Below are positions 34,662-43,140 of a stretch of 64,000 bases of DNA, piece after piece. Each line of letters starts with the position of its first letter. Positions within the stretch are counted from its first letter, which is position 1. A program made the position numbers and the translations under genes. The stretch is taken from the NCBI GenBank assembly GCA_002839855.1, contig PGYV01000003.1:1-64000 (forward strand), read 5' to 3'. The DNA comes from Candidatus Goldiibacteriota bacterium HGW-Goldbacteria-1 (GTDB lineage Bacteria; Oederibacteriota; PGYV01). Under the pieces are notes generated by a model that ran no database searches, was not told the origin of the DNA, and saw nothing but the letters and a program-made list of their open reading frames with translations.

Positions 34662-35906
34662 ATGGAGCAGAAGAGCAGCTTCTGGGCAAGTAAAAAGAAG
34701 CAGGACATGGCAGTAAGCCTGGTCCTTTATATTATAGCGTGGATGGGCGCGCTGATATTTGTTATACCGCTTGTATGGATGGTATCAACGTCGCTTAAAT
34801 ATCCCACTGATATTTTTACAACACCGCCAAAATGGCTTCCTATATCGGATGTGTCATGGAAACTTGACCCCGATGTACGTTCCCAGCAGGCAGGCTATGT
34901 AAAGATAGCAAGGGGCGCTAACGGCACCAACATAATTTATCTTATGTCCGGGCTTAAAAAGAGCGCAAAGGTATTAAGCACAATGACATTGTCCGGAGCC
35001 GCCCGGTTAAATGTTCAGAAGGGCGACTATGTGGCGGAAGGCGATATTATTGCCAAATTGCCCACATCCGGCGTTGCAAAGGTAAACGGCAATATTATAA
35101 TGATAGCGGATAAAGAAGGTAATGTTATAGACAGGATAGAAGCACCAATGAATTCCAAGGTAAAAGTCGCGACAGGCGACAGGGTAACCAAGGATGACAA
35201 GGTGGCTGTAATTCCTCCGCAGTGGCATAACTATGTGGAAGCGTGGAGCCCCAAAGCTTTAAGCGAAACTTTCACCACATACCTGCTTAACACCATCTTT
35301 ATAACTGTCTGCGGGCTTTTAGGAACCCTTTTAAGTTCTGCTTTTGTCGCGTACGGTTTTTCAAGGTTTAAGTTTCCTTACAGGGATCAGCTGTTCCTTA
35401 TAATGGTAAGCACCATGATGATTCCCGCGCAGGTAACAATGATACCCACGTTCATCCTTTTTAAATACATAGGATGGATTGATACTTTTGCCCCGCTTAT
35501 TGTCCCCACGTTCTTTGGCGGCGGCGCGTTTAACATCTTCCTCATGAGGCAGTTTTTCATGACAATTCCTTATGAACTTGATGACGCTGCAAAAATTGAC
35601 GGCTGCAACTATTTCCAGATTTTCTGGCTTATACTTATGCCGCTTGTAAAACCGGCGCTTGTCACAATCGCGATATTCGGATTTGTTTACAACTGGAACG
35701 ACTTCATGAACCCGTTAATTTACCTTAACAGTTCCAGCAAATACACCCTTGCGCTTGGGCTTCAGACATTTACCACAATGTACGGCAGCTACTATCACCT
35801 TATGATGGCGGCTTCAACGATAGTCCTTCTTCCGATACTTATAGTGTTCTTCTTCGGGCAGAAGTACTTCATAGAAGGCGTAGCAACAAGCGGATTAAAA
35901 GGCTAA
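34662..35906 (+). CDS. ABC sugar transporter permease (MalG type) with inserted barrel-sandwich-like domain
   Basis: At 414 residues this is about 130 longer than normal MalG-type permeases. TM1 (about 17-42) is followed by the usual KYPTDIFTTPPKWLP, then an insertion at about 62-186, before NYVEAW and five more helices. The EAA loop is ELDDAAKIDGCNYFQIFWLI. The insertion contains two similar half-motifs, LNVQKGDYVAEGDIIAKLP and VKVATGDRVTKDDKVAVIP, like biotinyl/lipoyl barrel-sandwich hybrids but without the modified Lys context. It would face the periplasm between TM1 and TM2. GGAGG precedes the ATG, and a terminator follows. Confidence 0.88.
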   Translation: MEQKSSFWASKKKQDMAVSLVLYIIAWMGALIFVIPLVWMVSTSLKYPTDIFTTPPKWLPISDVSWKLDPDVRSQQAGYVKIARGANGTNIIYLMSGLKKSAKVLSTMTLSGAARLNVQKGDYVAEGDIIAKLPTSGVAKVNGNIIMIADKEGNVIDRIEAPMNSKVKVATGDRVTKDDKVAVIPPQWHNYVEAWSPKALSETFTTYLLNTIFITVCGLLGTLLSSAFVAYGFSRFKFPYRDQLFLIMVSTMMIPAQVTMIPTFILFKYIGWIDTFAPLIVPTFFGGGAFNIFLMRQFFMTIPYELDDAAKIDGCNYFQIFWLILMPLVKPALVTIAIFGFVYNWNDFMNPLIYLNSSSKYTLALGLQTFTTMYGSYYHLMMAASTIVLLPILIVFFFGQKYFIEGVATSGLKG

Positions 35907-35937
35907 AAGTTTAAGATACTTATTAATGATTACACCA

Positions 35938-35968
35938 AAGCCCCGGACCAAAATCCGGGGCTTTTTTA
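35938..35968 (+). terminator. Rho-independent terminator after the sugar ABC operon
   Basis: AAAGCCCCGG (35938-35947) pairs with CCGGGGCTTT, followed by TTTT. It separates the sugar and peptide ABC operons. Confidence 0.9.
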
Positions 35969-35990
35969 TTTTTAAAAAGCGGGGTAAAAA

Positions 35991-36962
35991 GTGAAGCGCT
36001 ATATCTTTAAAAGGCTGTTGCTTGCAATACCGGTGCTGTTTGGTATTACAGTAATCACTTTTTTTATTATCCACCTGACGCCCGGCGGTTTTACCGCGGT
36101 TAACATGCAGATGGATATCCGTACATCGCCGGATTCTATAGAACGCATGCGCCATTTGTACGGGCTGGATAAACCCATATTGGTACAATATGTGGAATGG
36201 ATTGGAAGGACAGTAACTTTTAATTTTGGGGAATCTTTTATTGACCACAGGCCGGTGCTGCACAAGGTGGCAGAACGCCTTCCCGCCACGCTGCTTTTAA
36301 ATGTGCTGTCGCTTGCGCTGGTGTTCTTTTTTGGAATAATACTGGGGGTAATTTCTGCGGTAAAAAGAAACACGGCGGCGGACAAAATTATAACGGTCTT
36401 TACTTTTATAGGCTACTCTATACCCACTTTCTGGCTTGCGCTTCTGCTTATGCTATTTGTATCAGTCAAGGCGGGGCTGCTTCCCGTATCCGGCATGGTA
36501 TCAATTGATTTTGATTATATGACCCTGCCGCAGAAAATAGCTGACCTTGCGTCGCACCTGATACTGCCGCTTATTGTCACTTCAATAGGGGGGCTTGCTT
36601 ACATCTCCCGCTTTGTAAAATCCGGAATGATAGAAGCTCTTTCCCAGCAGTATATCAGGGCGGCATACGCCAAAGGGCTTGATAAAAAAACCATATTATA
36701 CAGAAGCGCGCTGAAAAACAGCCTGCTTCCCGTAATTACGCTTTTGGGAATGTCCATCCCGGGGTTAATCGGCGGAAGTTTTATATTTGAAACCATATTC
36801 GCGTGGCCCGGAATGGGGCGGCTGGCATATGAGTCCGCTTTAAGTTTTGACTATCCGGTAATAATGGGTGTGGTGACAATGGGCGCTGTGCTTACTCTTT
36901 TAGGCAATCTTGCGGCGGACATTGCGTACGCGGCAGTGGACCCAAGGATAAGGTATAAATAA
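35991..36962 (+). CDS. Peptide ABC transporter permease (DppB/OppB type)
   Basis: The 323-residue permease starts with GTG and has the family N-terminus (RLLLAIPVLFGITVITFFIIHL). RFVKSGMIEALSQQYIRAAYAKGL is the EAA-like loop and FIFETIFAWPGMGRLAYESA the C-terminal signature. Its partner follows in a TAATG overlap. The substrate may be a peptide, nickel or a glycan. No binding protein gene is adjacent. Confidence 0.92.
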   Translation: MKRYIFKRLLLAIPVLFGITVITFFIIHLTPGGFTAVNMQMDIRTSPDSIERMRHLYGLDKPILVQYVEWIGRTVTFNFGESFIDHRPVLHKVAERLPATLLLNVLSLALVFFFGIILGVISAVKRNTAADKIITVFTFIGYSIPTFWLALLLMLFVSVKAGLLPVSGMVSIDFDYMTLPQKIADLASHLILPLIVTSIGGLAYISRFVKSGMIEALSQQYIRAAYAKGLDKKTILYRSALKNSLLPVITLLGMSIPGLIGGSFIFETIFAWPGMGRLAYESALSFDYPVIMGVVTMGAVLTLLGNLAADIAYAAVDPRIRYK

Positions 36963-37771
36963 TGAATAAAATGATGACGGCAGGGCTTATTGTTGTGGTT
37001 TTTATAGTGGCTATGGCAATACTTGCGCCTGTGATTTCACCGCGCGATTACAGGGAGCAGGACATTTCGCAGCGCCTGCAGAGCCCTTCCAAAGCCCACA
37101 TAATGGGGACTGACGAACTTGGCAGGGACGTTTTTTCAAGGCTGCTGCGCGGCACAAGGGTCTCTGTATCCGTAGGCATAATGGCGGTTTTAATCTCCGC
37201 GGTGATAGGCGTACTGCTTGGCATAATTGCCGGATATTTTGGCGGCGTAATTGACAACATAATAATGCGCGGCGTGGATATATTTTTAACCGTGCCTACC
37301 TTATTTTTAATACTTATGCTTATCGTTTTTTTAGGCCCTTCCATATTTAATATTGTCATCATAATAGGGCTTACATCGTGGACTGATATCGCAAGGATAG
37401 TAAGGGCGGAAGTTTTATATATAAAGAAACTGCCCTATGTGGAAGCCGCAAAGCTGCTTGGGTTTAAAAAAAGAAGGATAATGTTTCGCCATATCCTGCC
37501 GAATGCTTTTTCGCCGGTGCTTGTATATATCACGTTTGGAATTTCAGGGGCAATTCTTGCGGAATCCGGGCTGTCATTTTTAGGGCTTGGCGTTCAGCCG
37601 CCGGAACCAAGCTGGGGCAATATCCTGACATCGGGAAAAGATTATATAGACACCGCGTGGTGGCTTGTATTGTACCCGGGGCTGTCAATTTTCGCGGCGG
37701 TGTTTTCATTTAACCTTCTTGGTGAAGGCTTAAGGGATTATTTGAACCCCAAGCTGGACAGGGAGGGGTAA
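36962..37771 (+). CDS. Peptide ABC transporter permease (DppC/OppC type)
   Basis: The 269-residue permease has HIMGTDELGRDVFSRLLRGTRVS, diagnostic of OppC/DppC. The coupling loop is YVEAAKLLGFKKRRIMFRHILPN. SGLSFLGLGVQPPEPSWG is near the C-terminus. It is somewhat shorter than typical members (about 300) because the N-terminal tail before TM1 is nearly absent. Its start and stop overlap both neighbours. Confidence 0.93.
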   Translation: MNKMMTAGLIVVVFIVAMAILAPVISPRDYREQDISQRLQSPSKAHIMGTDELGRDVFSRLLRGTRVSVSVGIMAVLISAVIGVLLGIIAGYFGGVIDNIIMRGVDIFLTVPTLFLILMLIVFLGPSIFNIVIIIGLTSWTDIARIVRAEVLYIKKLPYVEAAKLLGFKKRRIMFRHILPNAFSPVLVYITFGISGAILAESGLSFLGLGVQPPEPSWGNILTSGKDYIDTAWWLVLYPGLSIFAAVFSFNLLGEGLRDYLNPKLDREG

Positions 37772-38736
37772 TGGGCATAATTAATGTATCCGACCTGACA
37801 GTGAAATATAAAGTTAAGAAAAATTTTATAACCGCGGTTGCCGGTGTGTCGCTTGATATTTCGGCGGGAGAATCAGCGGCAATTGTCGGCGAATCCGGGT
37901 GCGGAAAGACCACGCTTGCAAACGCGCTGTTAAAACTTCTTCCGGAAAATGCCGTGGTGACGGGTTCGGTTTTTATGGACGCAATGGATGTGTTAAACGC
38001 GGATGAAGAAAGGTTAAGAAGCATTAGGGGTAAAACCGCGGGTATGATATTTCAGGAACCGGGGGCGTCTTTAAACCCGCTGTTTTCAATAAAACAGCAG
38101 ATAGAAGAGACGCTTACGGCGCACTTTGGGAAAATGGCAGCGCCGGCGCTTGAACAAAAATCACTGGAGCTGTTAAATGATGCCGGTATTACGGACGCGC
38201 AGCGTGTGTATAATTCGTACCCGCACCAGTTAAGCGGCGGCTTACAGCAAAGGGTAATGGCCGCAATAGCGCTTTCCTGCAATCCCAAAATTCTGATAGC
38301 GGATGAACCCACAACAGCGCTGGATGTAACCGTTCAGGCGCAGATAGTTGAACTGCTGAAAAAATTAAAAGAAGAACACAATCTGACATTACTGCTTATA
38401 ACTCACGACCTTCACCTGGCAAATGAACTTGCGTCCAGAATTATAGTTATGTACGCGGGAGAGATAGCGGAAGACGGAGCAATTAAAGATAAAAAATCCG
38501 CGCTGCATCCTTACACCGCGGCGCTTTTTGAAATTATACCGTCGCTGGATTCCAAAAAAAGGCAGTTTACCGTAATACCCGGGGAAGTTGCCAGGCCACG
38601 GGAAGGAAGGGATTTCTGCGCTTTTTCTCCAAGGTGCCCTTATGCGGATGATAAGTGCAGAAGCCAGAAGCCCGAACTTATAGAAGTAAAACCCGGCCAT
38701 TTTGTAAGGTGTTTTTACCCGGGCGGTAAAAAATGA
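37771..38736 (+). CDS. Peptide ABC transporter ATPase (DppD/OppD type)
   Basis: The 321-residue ATPase has Walker A GESGCGKTT, the signature LSGGLQQRV and Walker B ILIADEPTTALDVT. The C-terminal oligopeptide/dipeptide-transporter domain has cysteines in CAFSPRCPYADDKC and HFVRCFYPGG, which in this family can hold an Fe-S cluster. The next ATPase starts four bases before its stop. Confidence 0.93.
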   Translation: MGIINVSDLTVKYKVKKNFITAVAGVSLDISAGESAAIVGESGCGKTTLANALLKLLPENAVVTGSVFMDAMDVLNADEERLRSIRGKTAGMIFQEPGASLNPLFSIKQQIEETLTAHFGKMAAPALEQKSLELLNDAGITDAQRVYNSYPHQLSGGLQQRVMAAIALSCNPKILIADEPTTALDVTVQAQIVELLKKLKEEHNLTLLLITHDLHLANELASRIIVMYAGEIAEDGAIKDKKSALHPYTAALFEIIPSLDSKKRQFTVIPGEVARPREGRDFCAFSPRCPYADDKCRSQKPELIEVKPGHFVRCFYPGGKK

Positions 38737-39503
38737 AAAATATAATTCTGCGTACGGAAAAATTATGCAAGCATTTTATGGCAGAAGGCGCTTTTGGCGG
38801 CGCGCGTTACAGGGTAAACGCGCTTGTTGACGCATCCGTAGAAATTGAAAAAGGCAGAATACTGGCGCTGGTGGGTGAAAGCGGTTCAGGTAAAACCACC
38901 CTTGCCAGAATTATAGCAGGGCTGGAAACGCAGGATTCCGGCGCGGTATTTCTGGACGGAAAAATACCTGACTATAAAAATCCGGCTGAGAGAAGAAAGG
39001 TTCAGTATGTGTTTCAGGACACGTACTACTCCTTAAATCCAAGGATGACAATTGGTAATGTATTAGCCGAACCAATATCAATACACTTTGGGGTAAAGAA
39101 AGAAAATATCAGCGGGAAAATACAGCAAATGCTGCAGTCAGTGGGGCTTGGCGCTGATGTAATGGAAAAATACCCGCATGAACTGTCAGGCGGCCAGCGG
39201 CAAAGGGTGGGCATAGCAAGGGCGTTATCTGTAAATCCGGAACTGTTAATAGCGGACGAACCGGTATCTTCGCTTGACGTCTCTGTTCAGGCGCAGATAC
39301 TTAAACTTTTTTCTGATTTGAACGAGAAAAATGGCATATCAATCATATTTATCACGCATGATTTAAGAATAGTAAAAAGCCTTGCTGACACGGTGGCAGT
39401 TATGAACAGGGGAGAGATAGTGGAATACGGTGAAGTGGATGAAGTGTATTCAAACCCGCGCAGTGAATATACGAAGACGCTGCTTGGCGCGGTGAAGGGG
39501 TAG
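38733..39503 (+). CDS. Peptide ABC transporter ATPase (DppF/OppF type), short form
   Basis: The 256-residue ATPase has Walker A GESGSGKTT, signature LSGGQRQRVG and Walker B LLIADEPVSSLDVS. The YVFQDTYYSLNPRMTIGNVL segment is typical of OppF. It ends at TKTLLGAVKG, so the usual C-terminal cysteine-rich extension of about 60 residues is missing. Only OppD carries it here. It is the last gene of the operon. Confidence 0.91.
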   Translation: MKNIILRTEKLCKHFMAEGAFGGARYRVNALVDASVEIEKGRILALVGESGSGKTTLARIIAGLETQDSGAVFLDGKIPDYKNPAERRKVQYVFQDTYYSLNPRMTIGNVLAEPISIHFGVKKENISGKIQQMLQSVGLGADVMEKYPHELSGGQRQRVGIARALSVNPELLIADEPVSSLDVSVQAQILKLFSDLNEKNGISIIFITHDLRIVKSLADTVAVMNRGEIVEYGEVDEVYSNPRSEYTKTLLGAVKG

Positions 39504-39823
39504 GGCGGCAGCTCAGCAGCTAGGCAGCTAGGCAGCTAGGTTTAGATCTGGTGTGGTAGACGCGGGTCTTTAGCCCGCGGCAGTTGGTGTAAGGTTTTAT
39601 AATATAGAGACGCAATACATTGCGTCTCGTTTTTGGTTTTTACAACCCTGTGTAAGGCGCAATATATTGCGCCTCTACGTTAAAATATATAAATCTAAAC
39701 AACGCGCCTTAAAAGGCGCACCTGCCAAATCGGTAATAGATAAGTGAAAGGAAAGTATAAGGTTTAAAGATTTTACCAAGCTGCCGAGCCGCTGAGCTGC
39801 CTAGCTGCATTTTTTGGAAGTAC
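39504..39823. repeat. Convergent-gene spacer made of nested palindromes
   Basis: No gene is present. CAGCTAGGCAGCT (39517-39529) pairs perfectly with AGCTGCCTAGCTG (39795-39807) and encloses four smaller hairpins: CGCGGG/CCCGCG (39561-39579), a 22-bp perfect palindrome at 39607-39628, a 20-bp one at 39655-39674, and GCGCCTT/AAGGCGC at about 39702-39717. CATTTTTTGG follows the right arm. It may terminate oppF and ffh, but its complexity exceeds an ordinary terminator. Confidence 0.8.
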
Positions 39824-41170
39824 CTAGAATCCCCTGAAATTACCCGGCATCTGCCCGAAATTTGGTTTGCCGTGGCGGGTTTTCTTGCCCATCTTTTTCA
39901 TCATCTTCTTTGACATGTTGAATTGTTTTAATAATTTATTCACGCGTTCTACCGGCAGGCCGCACCCTTTTGCCACCCTTTTTTTTCTGCTGTCATCAAG
40001 AATTTCCGGCCTTCTGCGTTCTTTGGGTGTCATGGAAAGTATTATGGCTTCTGTGTGTTTTAATTCTTTTTCGTCTATTTTCACGTTATCAAGCCCCATG
40101 TTGGCGGCGCCGGGAATCATCTTTAACAGTTCATCAAGCGGGCCCATGTTTTTCATTGTCTTCATCTGCTCAAGAAAGTCTTCCAGGTTAAAGGTGGCTT
40201 TGCGGAATTTTTCTTCTGTTTTTTTGGCTTCTTCTTCGGTGACCGATTTTTGTACTTTTTCAACAAGGGAAATTATATCGCCCATGCCAAGAATGGATGA
40301 TGCCAGCCTGTCAGGGTGAAACAGTTCAAACCTGTCTGCTTTTTCGCCTGTGCCCATAAATTTAATGGGGACGCCGGTCACGTATTTCATTGAAAGGGCG
40401 GCGCCGCCCCTGGCATCGCCGTCTGTTTTAGTAAGGATAATGCCGGTTAAGCCCACGGCTTCGTTAAAACTTTTTGCCACATTTACCGATTCCTGCCCAA
40501 GCATAGAGTCTGCCACAAGAAAGACTTCGTTCATGGGGATAGATTTTTTAATAATCTCAATTTCTTTTATCATGTCTTCATCTATGTGCAGGCGGCCGGC
40601 GGTGTCAAACACCACAATGTCATACAGTTTTGTTTCAAGAAGGGAATAGGCGTTTTTGCATATCTTTATGGCGTCGTTGTGTTCTTCCGTGTAAAAGTCC
40701 GCGCCAATCATGCCGGCAAGTTTTTTAAGCTGTTCTTTAGCGGCAGGCCTGTAAGTGTCCGCCCCTACAAGCAGTATGCGGGGAAGTTTTCTTTCGTTTT
40801 TTAAGTACAGCCCAAGTTTTGCGGCTGTGGTGGTTTTGCCCGACCCCTGAAGCCCCACAAGCATTATAAGCGTGGTGGTGCGGGAAGTATCAATCCCGTT
40901 GTTTTTTTCGCCAAGAAAAGATGTAAGTTCGTCATGGACTATTTTGGTAAACTGCTGGCCGGGCGACACCGCGTTTAGGACAGATTCTCCCATCGCTTTT
41001 TCTTTAACAGCGGCAACAAAGTCTTTTACAACTTTATAATTTACGTCCGCTTCAAGCATGGACATGCGTATGGCTTTAAGCGTTTCTTCTATGTTTGCTT
41101 CGGAAATTATCCCTGTGCCCCGTATTTTGCGGATGACAGAGTCAAGTTTTTTTGAAATTGCGTCAAACAT
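39824..41170 (-). CDS. ffh: Signal recognition particle protein Ffh
   Basis: The 448-residue SRP54 GTPase targets nascent membrane proteins to FtsY. It has the N-domain, then the G1 motif GLQGSGKTTTAAKL at about 107-120. DTAGRLHID and TKTDGDARGGAAL are the later GTPase motifs. The methionine-rich M domain ends in MKKMGKKTRHGKPNFGQMPG. Start and stop adjoin rpe within one base. Length is normal. Confidence 0.96.
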   Translation of the reverse strand: MFDAISKKLDSVIRKIRGTGIISEANIEETLKAIRMSMLEADVNYKVVKDFVAAVKEKAMGESVLNAVSPGQQFTKIVHDELTSFLGEKNNGIDTSRTTTLIMLVGLQGSGKTTTAAKLGLYLKNERKLPRILLVGADTYRPAAKEQLKKLAGMIGADFYTEEHNDAIKICKNAYSLLETKLYDIVVFDTAGRLHIDEDMIKEIEIIKKSIPMNEVFLVADSMLGQESVNVAKSFNEAVGLTGIILTKTDGDARGGAALSMKYVTGVPIKFMGTGEKADRFELFHPDRLASSILGMGDIISLVEKVQKSVTEEEAKKTEEKFRKATFNLEDFLEQMKTMKNMGPLDELLKMIPGAANMGLDNVKIDEKELKHTEAIILSMTPKERRRPEILDDSRKKRVAKGCGLPVERVNKLLKQFNMSKKMMKKMGKKTRHGKPNFGQMPGNFRGF

Positions 41171-41838
41171 TACCGGCAGCCCTTTACGGAATCGCGGATG
41201 TCAGACGCCGCTTTAACACGGTCAGGCGCGGAAAATATGGCGCTTCCCGCCACAAGAATATCAGCGCCCGCGCCGCAGGCAAGGGGAGCGGTGGCGGTAT
41301 TAATGCCGCCGTCAATTTCTATAAGGCAGTTATATTTGTTTTTATCTATCAGCGTCCTAAGTTCGGTTATTTTTGAAAGCATATCTGTCATAAATTTCTG
41401 CCCGCCAAAACCCGGTTCCACAGTCATAATAAGGATAAGGTCAAGTTTGTCCATATATTTAAAAAGGGAAGAAACAGGGGTGCCGGGTTTTACTGACAGC
41501 CCTGCTTTTTTTCCGGCAGCGTGTATTTCACTAATCACAGCGCCGCAGTCGTTGGAGGCTTCTTCATGTATGGTGATGTAGTCGCACCCCGCGTCCAGAT
41601 AATTTGAAATGTAGCGCTCCGGTTTTTCTATCATAAGGTGCGCGTCAAAAGGTAATGATGTATGGGGCCGGAAGGATTTTATCACTTTAGGGCCAAAGGT
41701 AAGGTTCGGTACAAAATTTCCGTCCATTATATCAAGGTGCACAAATTCCGCTTTTATCTGTTCTAAAAATTTAAATGTGTTTTTAATATCGGAAAAATCC
41801 GAATCAAGAATGGAAGGGGCAAGCATCATCTTTGACAT
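41170..41838 (-). CDS. rpe: Ribulose-phosphate 3-epimerase
   Basis: The 222-residue TIM-barrel enzyme interconverts ribulose 5-phosphate and xylulose 5-phosphate. APSILDSDF, HLDIMDGNFVPNLTFGP, MTVEPGFGGQKF and IEIDGGINTATA hold the metal ligands and catalytic aspartates. It overlaps ffh and the PASTA gene by one base each, giving a tight three-gene operon. Confidence 0.95.
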   Translation of the reverse strand: MSKMMLAPSILDSDFSDIKNTFKFLEQIKAEFVHLDIMDGNFVPNLTFGPKVIKSFRPHTSLPFDAHLMIEKPERYISNYLDAGCDYITIHEEASNDCGAVISEIHAAGKKAGLSVKPGTPVSSLFKYMDKLDLILIMTVEPGFGGQKFMTDMLSKITELRTLIDKNKYNCLIEIDGGINTATAPLACGAGADILVAGSAIFSAPDRVKAASDIRDSVKGCR

Positions 41839-42797
41839 TATTGCGCCTTAAATTCGTGTTCTTTTACAAGTTCGTTATTCACAAATATCTGAACCAAAGC
41901 GTCGCCGCGGACAACCGGCTGGACTTCTATTTTTTCTTTTACCAGAGTAATTTTATTATATATGGCTTCGCTGCCTGCAAGGCTTAAAACCGATATCTTT
42001 ACGTGTTTTGGCAGCGGGTCCGCGCTTTCAAGGGTGAAATTCACCTTAATAAGGCGTTTTTTAAGGCTTAAATCGTCTTCTTTATTGCCGGCGTTAAGTA
42101 TTATAGGTGTCTTTTTATTAACCGCATATCCCGCTTCCGGCGACTGGGACAAGATGCTTCCCGAAGGCAATTCGTTATTTATTTCCACGTTTATTTTTTC
42201 CACGGTAAGGTCGTGCCTGCGCAGCGCCTTGTAAACATCAAATATGTTTTTGCCTTTTACGTCAGGCATCATGAAAACTTCATCTTTTAACCCTTCTGAC
42301 CTTAAGGTACTTACGTTTTCGTTAAATGGTACATCCGCGCCCGCGGAAGGGAACTGGGCGATTATAGTGTCTTTTTTATGTATGGAAGAAGAAATTGCAT
42401 CGTCATAACCGGGGCCAAGGTCAAGATTAATCAGGTTCAGTACGGCTTTTGCTTTTATCATTCCCGTGACGTCCGGAACCCTTATCATCTTTGAACCGCG
42501 GCTTACAACGGCATACACCGCGCGGCCCTTTTTAATTTTTACTTTTGGTTTTACGTTCTGCGAGACAACAAAGCCTTTTTCATAAAGATTACTGTAAACT
42601 TCATCTTCAAGTTTTAAGTCAATGCCCATTCTGCCGGCGCTTTTTACGGCTTTTTCAAAAGCCATTCCCGTATAATCGGGCATGGATATAGAGCCGATAG
42701 AGAAGACCAGTTTCATAACAACCGCGGTGGTAATGCCAAACATAACAAATCCGATAAATACAAGTTTTAAAATGTAGGATAAATTGCCCTTTTTCAT
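41838..42797 (-). CDS. PASTA-domain membrane protein without kinase domain
   Basis: About 319 residues: a short cytoplasmic N-terminus, one transmembrane helix (about 8-30), then three PASTA domains (roughly 35-100, 103-170, 172-240; MPDYTGMAFEKAVKSAGRMG, VPDVTGMIKAKAVLNLINLD, MPDVKGKNIFDVYKALRRHD) and a C-terminal beta domain. PASTA domains bind peptidoglycan or muropeptides. Such arrays usually belong to Ser/Thr kinases, but none is present. The neighbour rpe recalls the prkC-rsgA-rpe order of Firmicutes, so a kinase may have been lost. ATG 42797 after AAAGGTG is preferred over GTG 42803. Confidence 0.82.
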   Translation of the reverse strand: MKKGNLSYILKLVFIGFVMFGITTAVVMKLVFSIGSISMPDYTGMAFEKAVKSAGRMGIDLKLEDEVYSNLYEKGFVVSQNVKPKVKIKKGRAVYAVVSRGSKMIRVPDVTGMIKAKAVLNLINLDLGPGYDDAISSSIHKKDTIIAQFPSAGADVPFNENVSTLRSEGLKDEVFMMPDVKGKNIFDVYKALRRHDLTVEKINVEINNELPSGSILSQSPEAGYAVNKKTPIILNAGNKEDDLSLKKRLIKVNFTLESADPLPKHVKISVLSLAGSEAIYNKITLVKEKIEVQPVVRGDALVQIFVNNELVKEHEFKAQ

Positions 42798-42834
42798 ATG
42801 CACCTTTTAATTATATGATTTAACTTACCGGAAT

Positions 42835-42862
42835 ATTATATGTGATAAGCGTTATTTTGCAA
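42835..42862 (-). promoter_or_regulatory. sigma-70 promoter of the PASTA-rpe-ffh operon
   Basis: On the minus strand TTGCAA and TATAAT are separated by 16 bp, about 38 bp upstream of the start codon. Confidence 0.68.
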
Positions 42863-42869
42863 GAAAAAT

Positions 42870-43010
42870 ATATAAGGGCAGATGGTTGGAAGGTTAGATG
42901 CTTAGATGCTTAGATGCTTGGAAGCTTGGAAGCTTGGCAAAATCCTTCCATCCCTTCGTGCATCCAACCTTCCAAGCATCTAAGCATCCAAGCCTCTGCC
43001 TTACGTTTAT
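42870..43010. repeat. Short-period hairpin repeat between divergent operons
   Basis: GATGCTTAGATGCTT (42897-42911) pairs perfectly with AAGCATCTAAGCATC (42974-42988), and GGCAGA/TCTGCC pairs further out. The arms are built of GATGCTTA or GGAAGCTT units repeated several times. The open frame crossing it (42898-43095) is an artefact of the repeat. No gene is seen in the 340 bp between the two start codons. Confidence 0.8.
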
Positions 43011-43015
43011 CCCGA

Positions 43016-43044
43016 TTGACAATTATGGGGGTTTTTCGTATAAT
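43016..43044 (+). promoter_or_regulatory. sigma-70 promoter of the YYY/PMT/NHL operon
   Basis: TTGACA (43016-43021) and TATAAT (43039-43044) have a 17-bp spacer, a perfect match directly after the hairpin repeat and 97 bp before the first start codon. Confidence 0.85.
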
Positions 43045-43140
43045 TCTCTATATTTTATATATGTTTATAACGGGAAAATTCTAAAAAAAGCTTAAATAAT
43101 GGGTGAAATATGCCCTTAAAAGCAAAGTGGAGGTGTTACT

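Noticed and set aside
42898-43095. Plus-strand frame of 65 codons between the divergent operons
   Set aside because: It translates the GATGCTTA repeat and runs through the promoter. No family resemblance.
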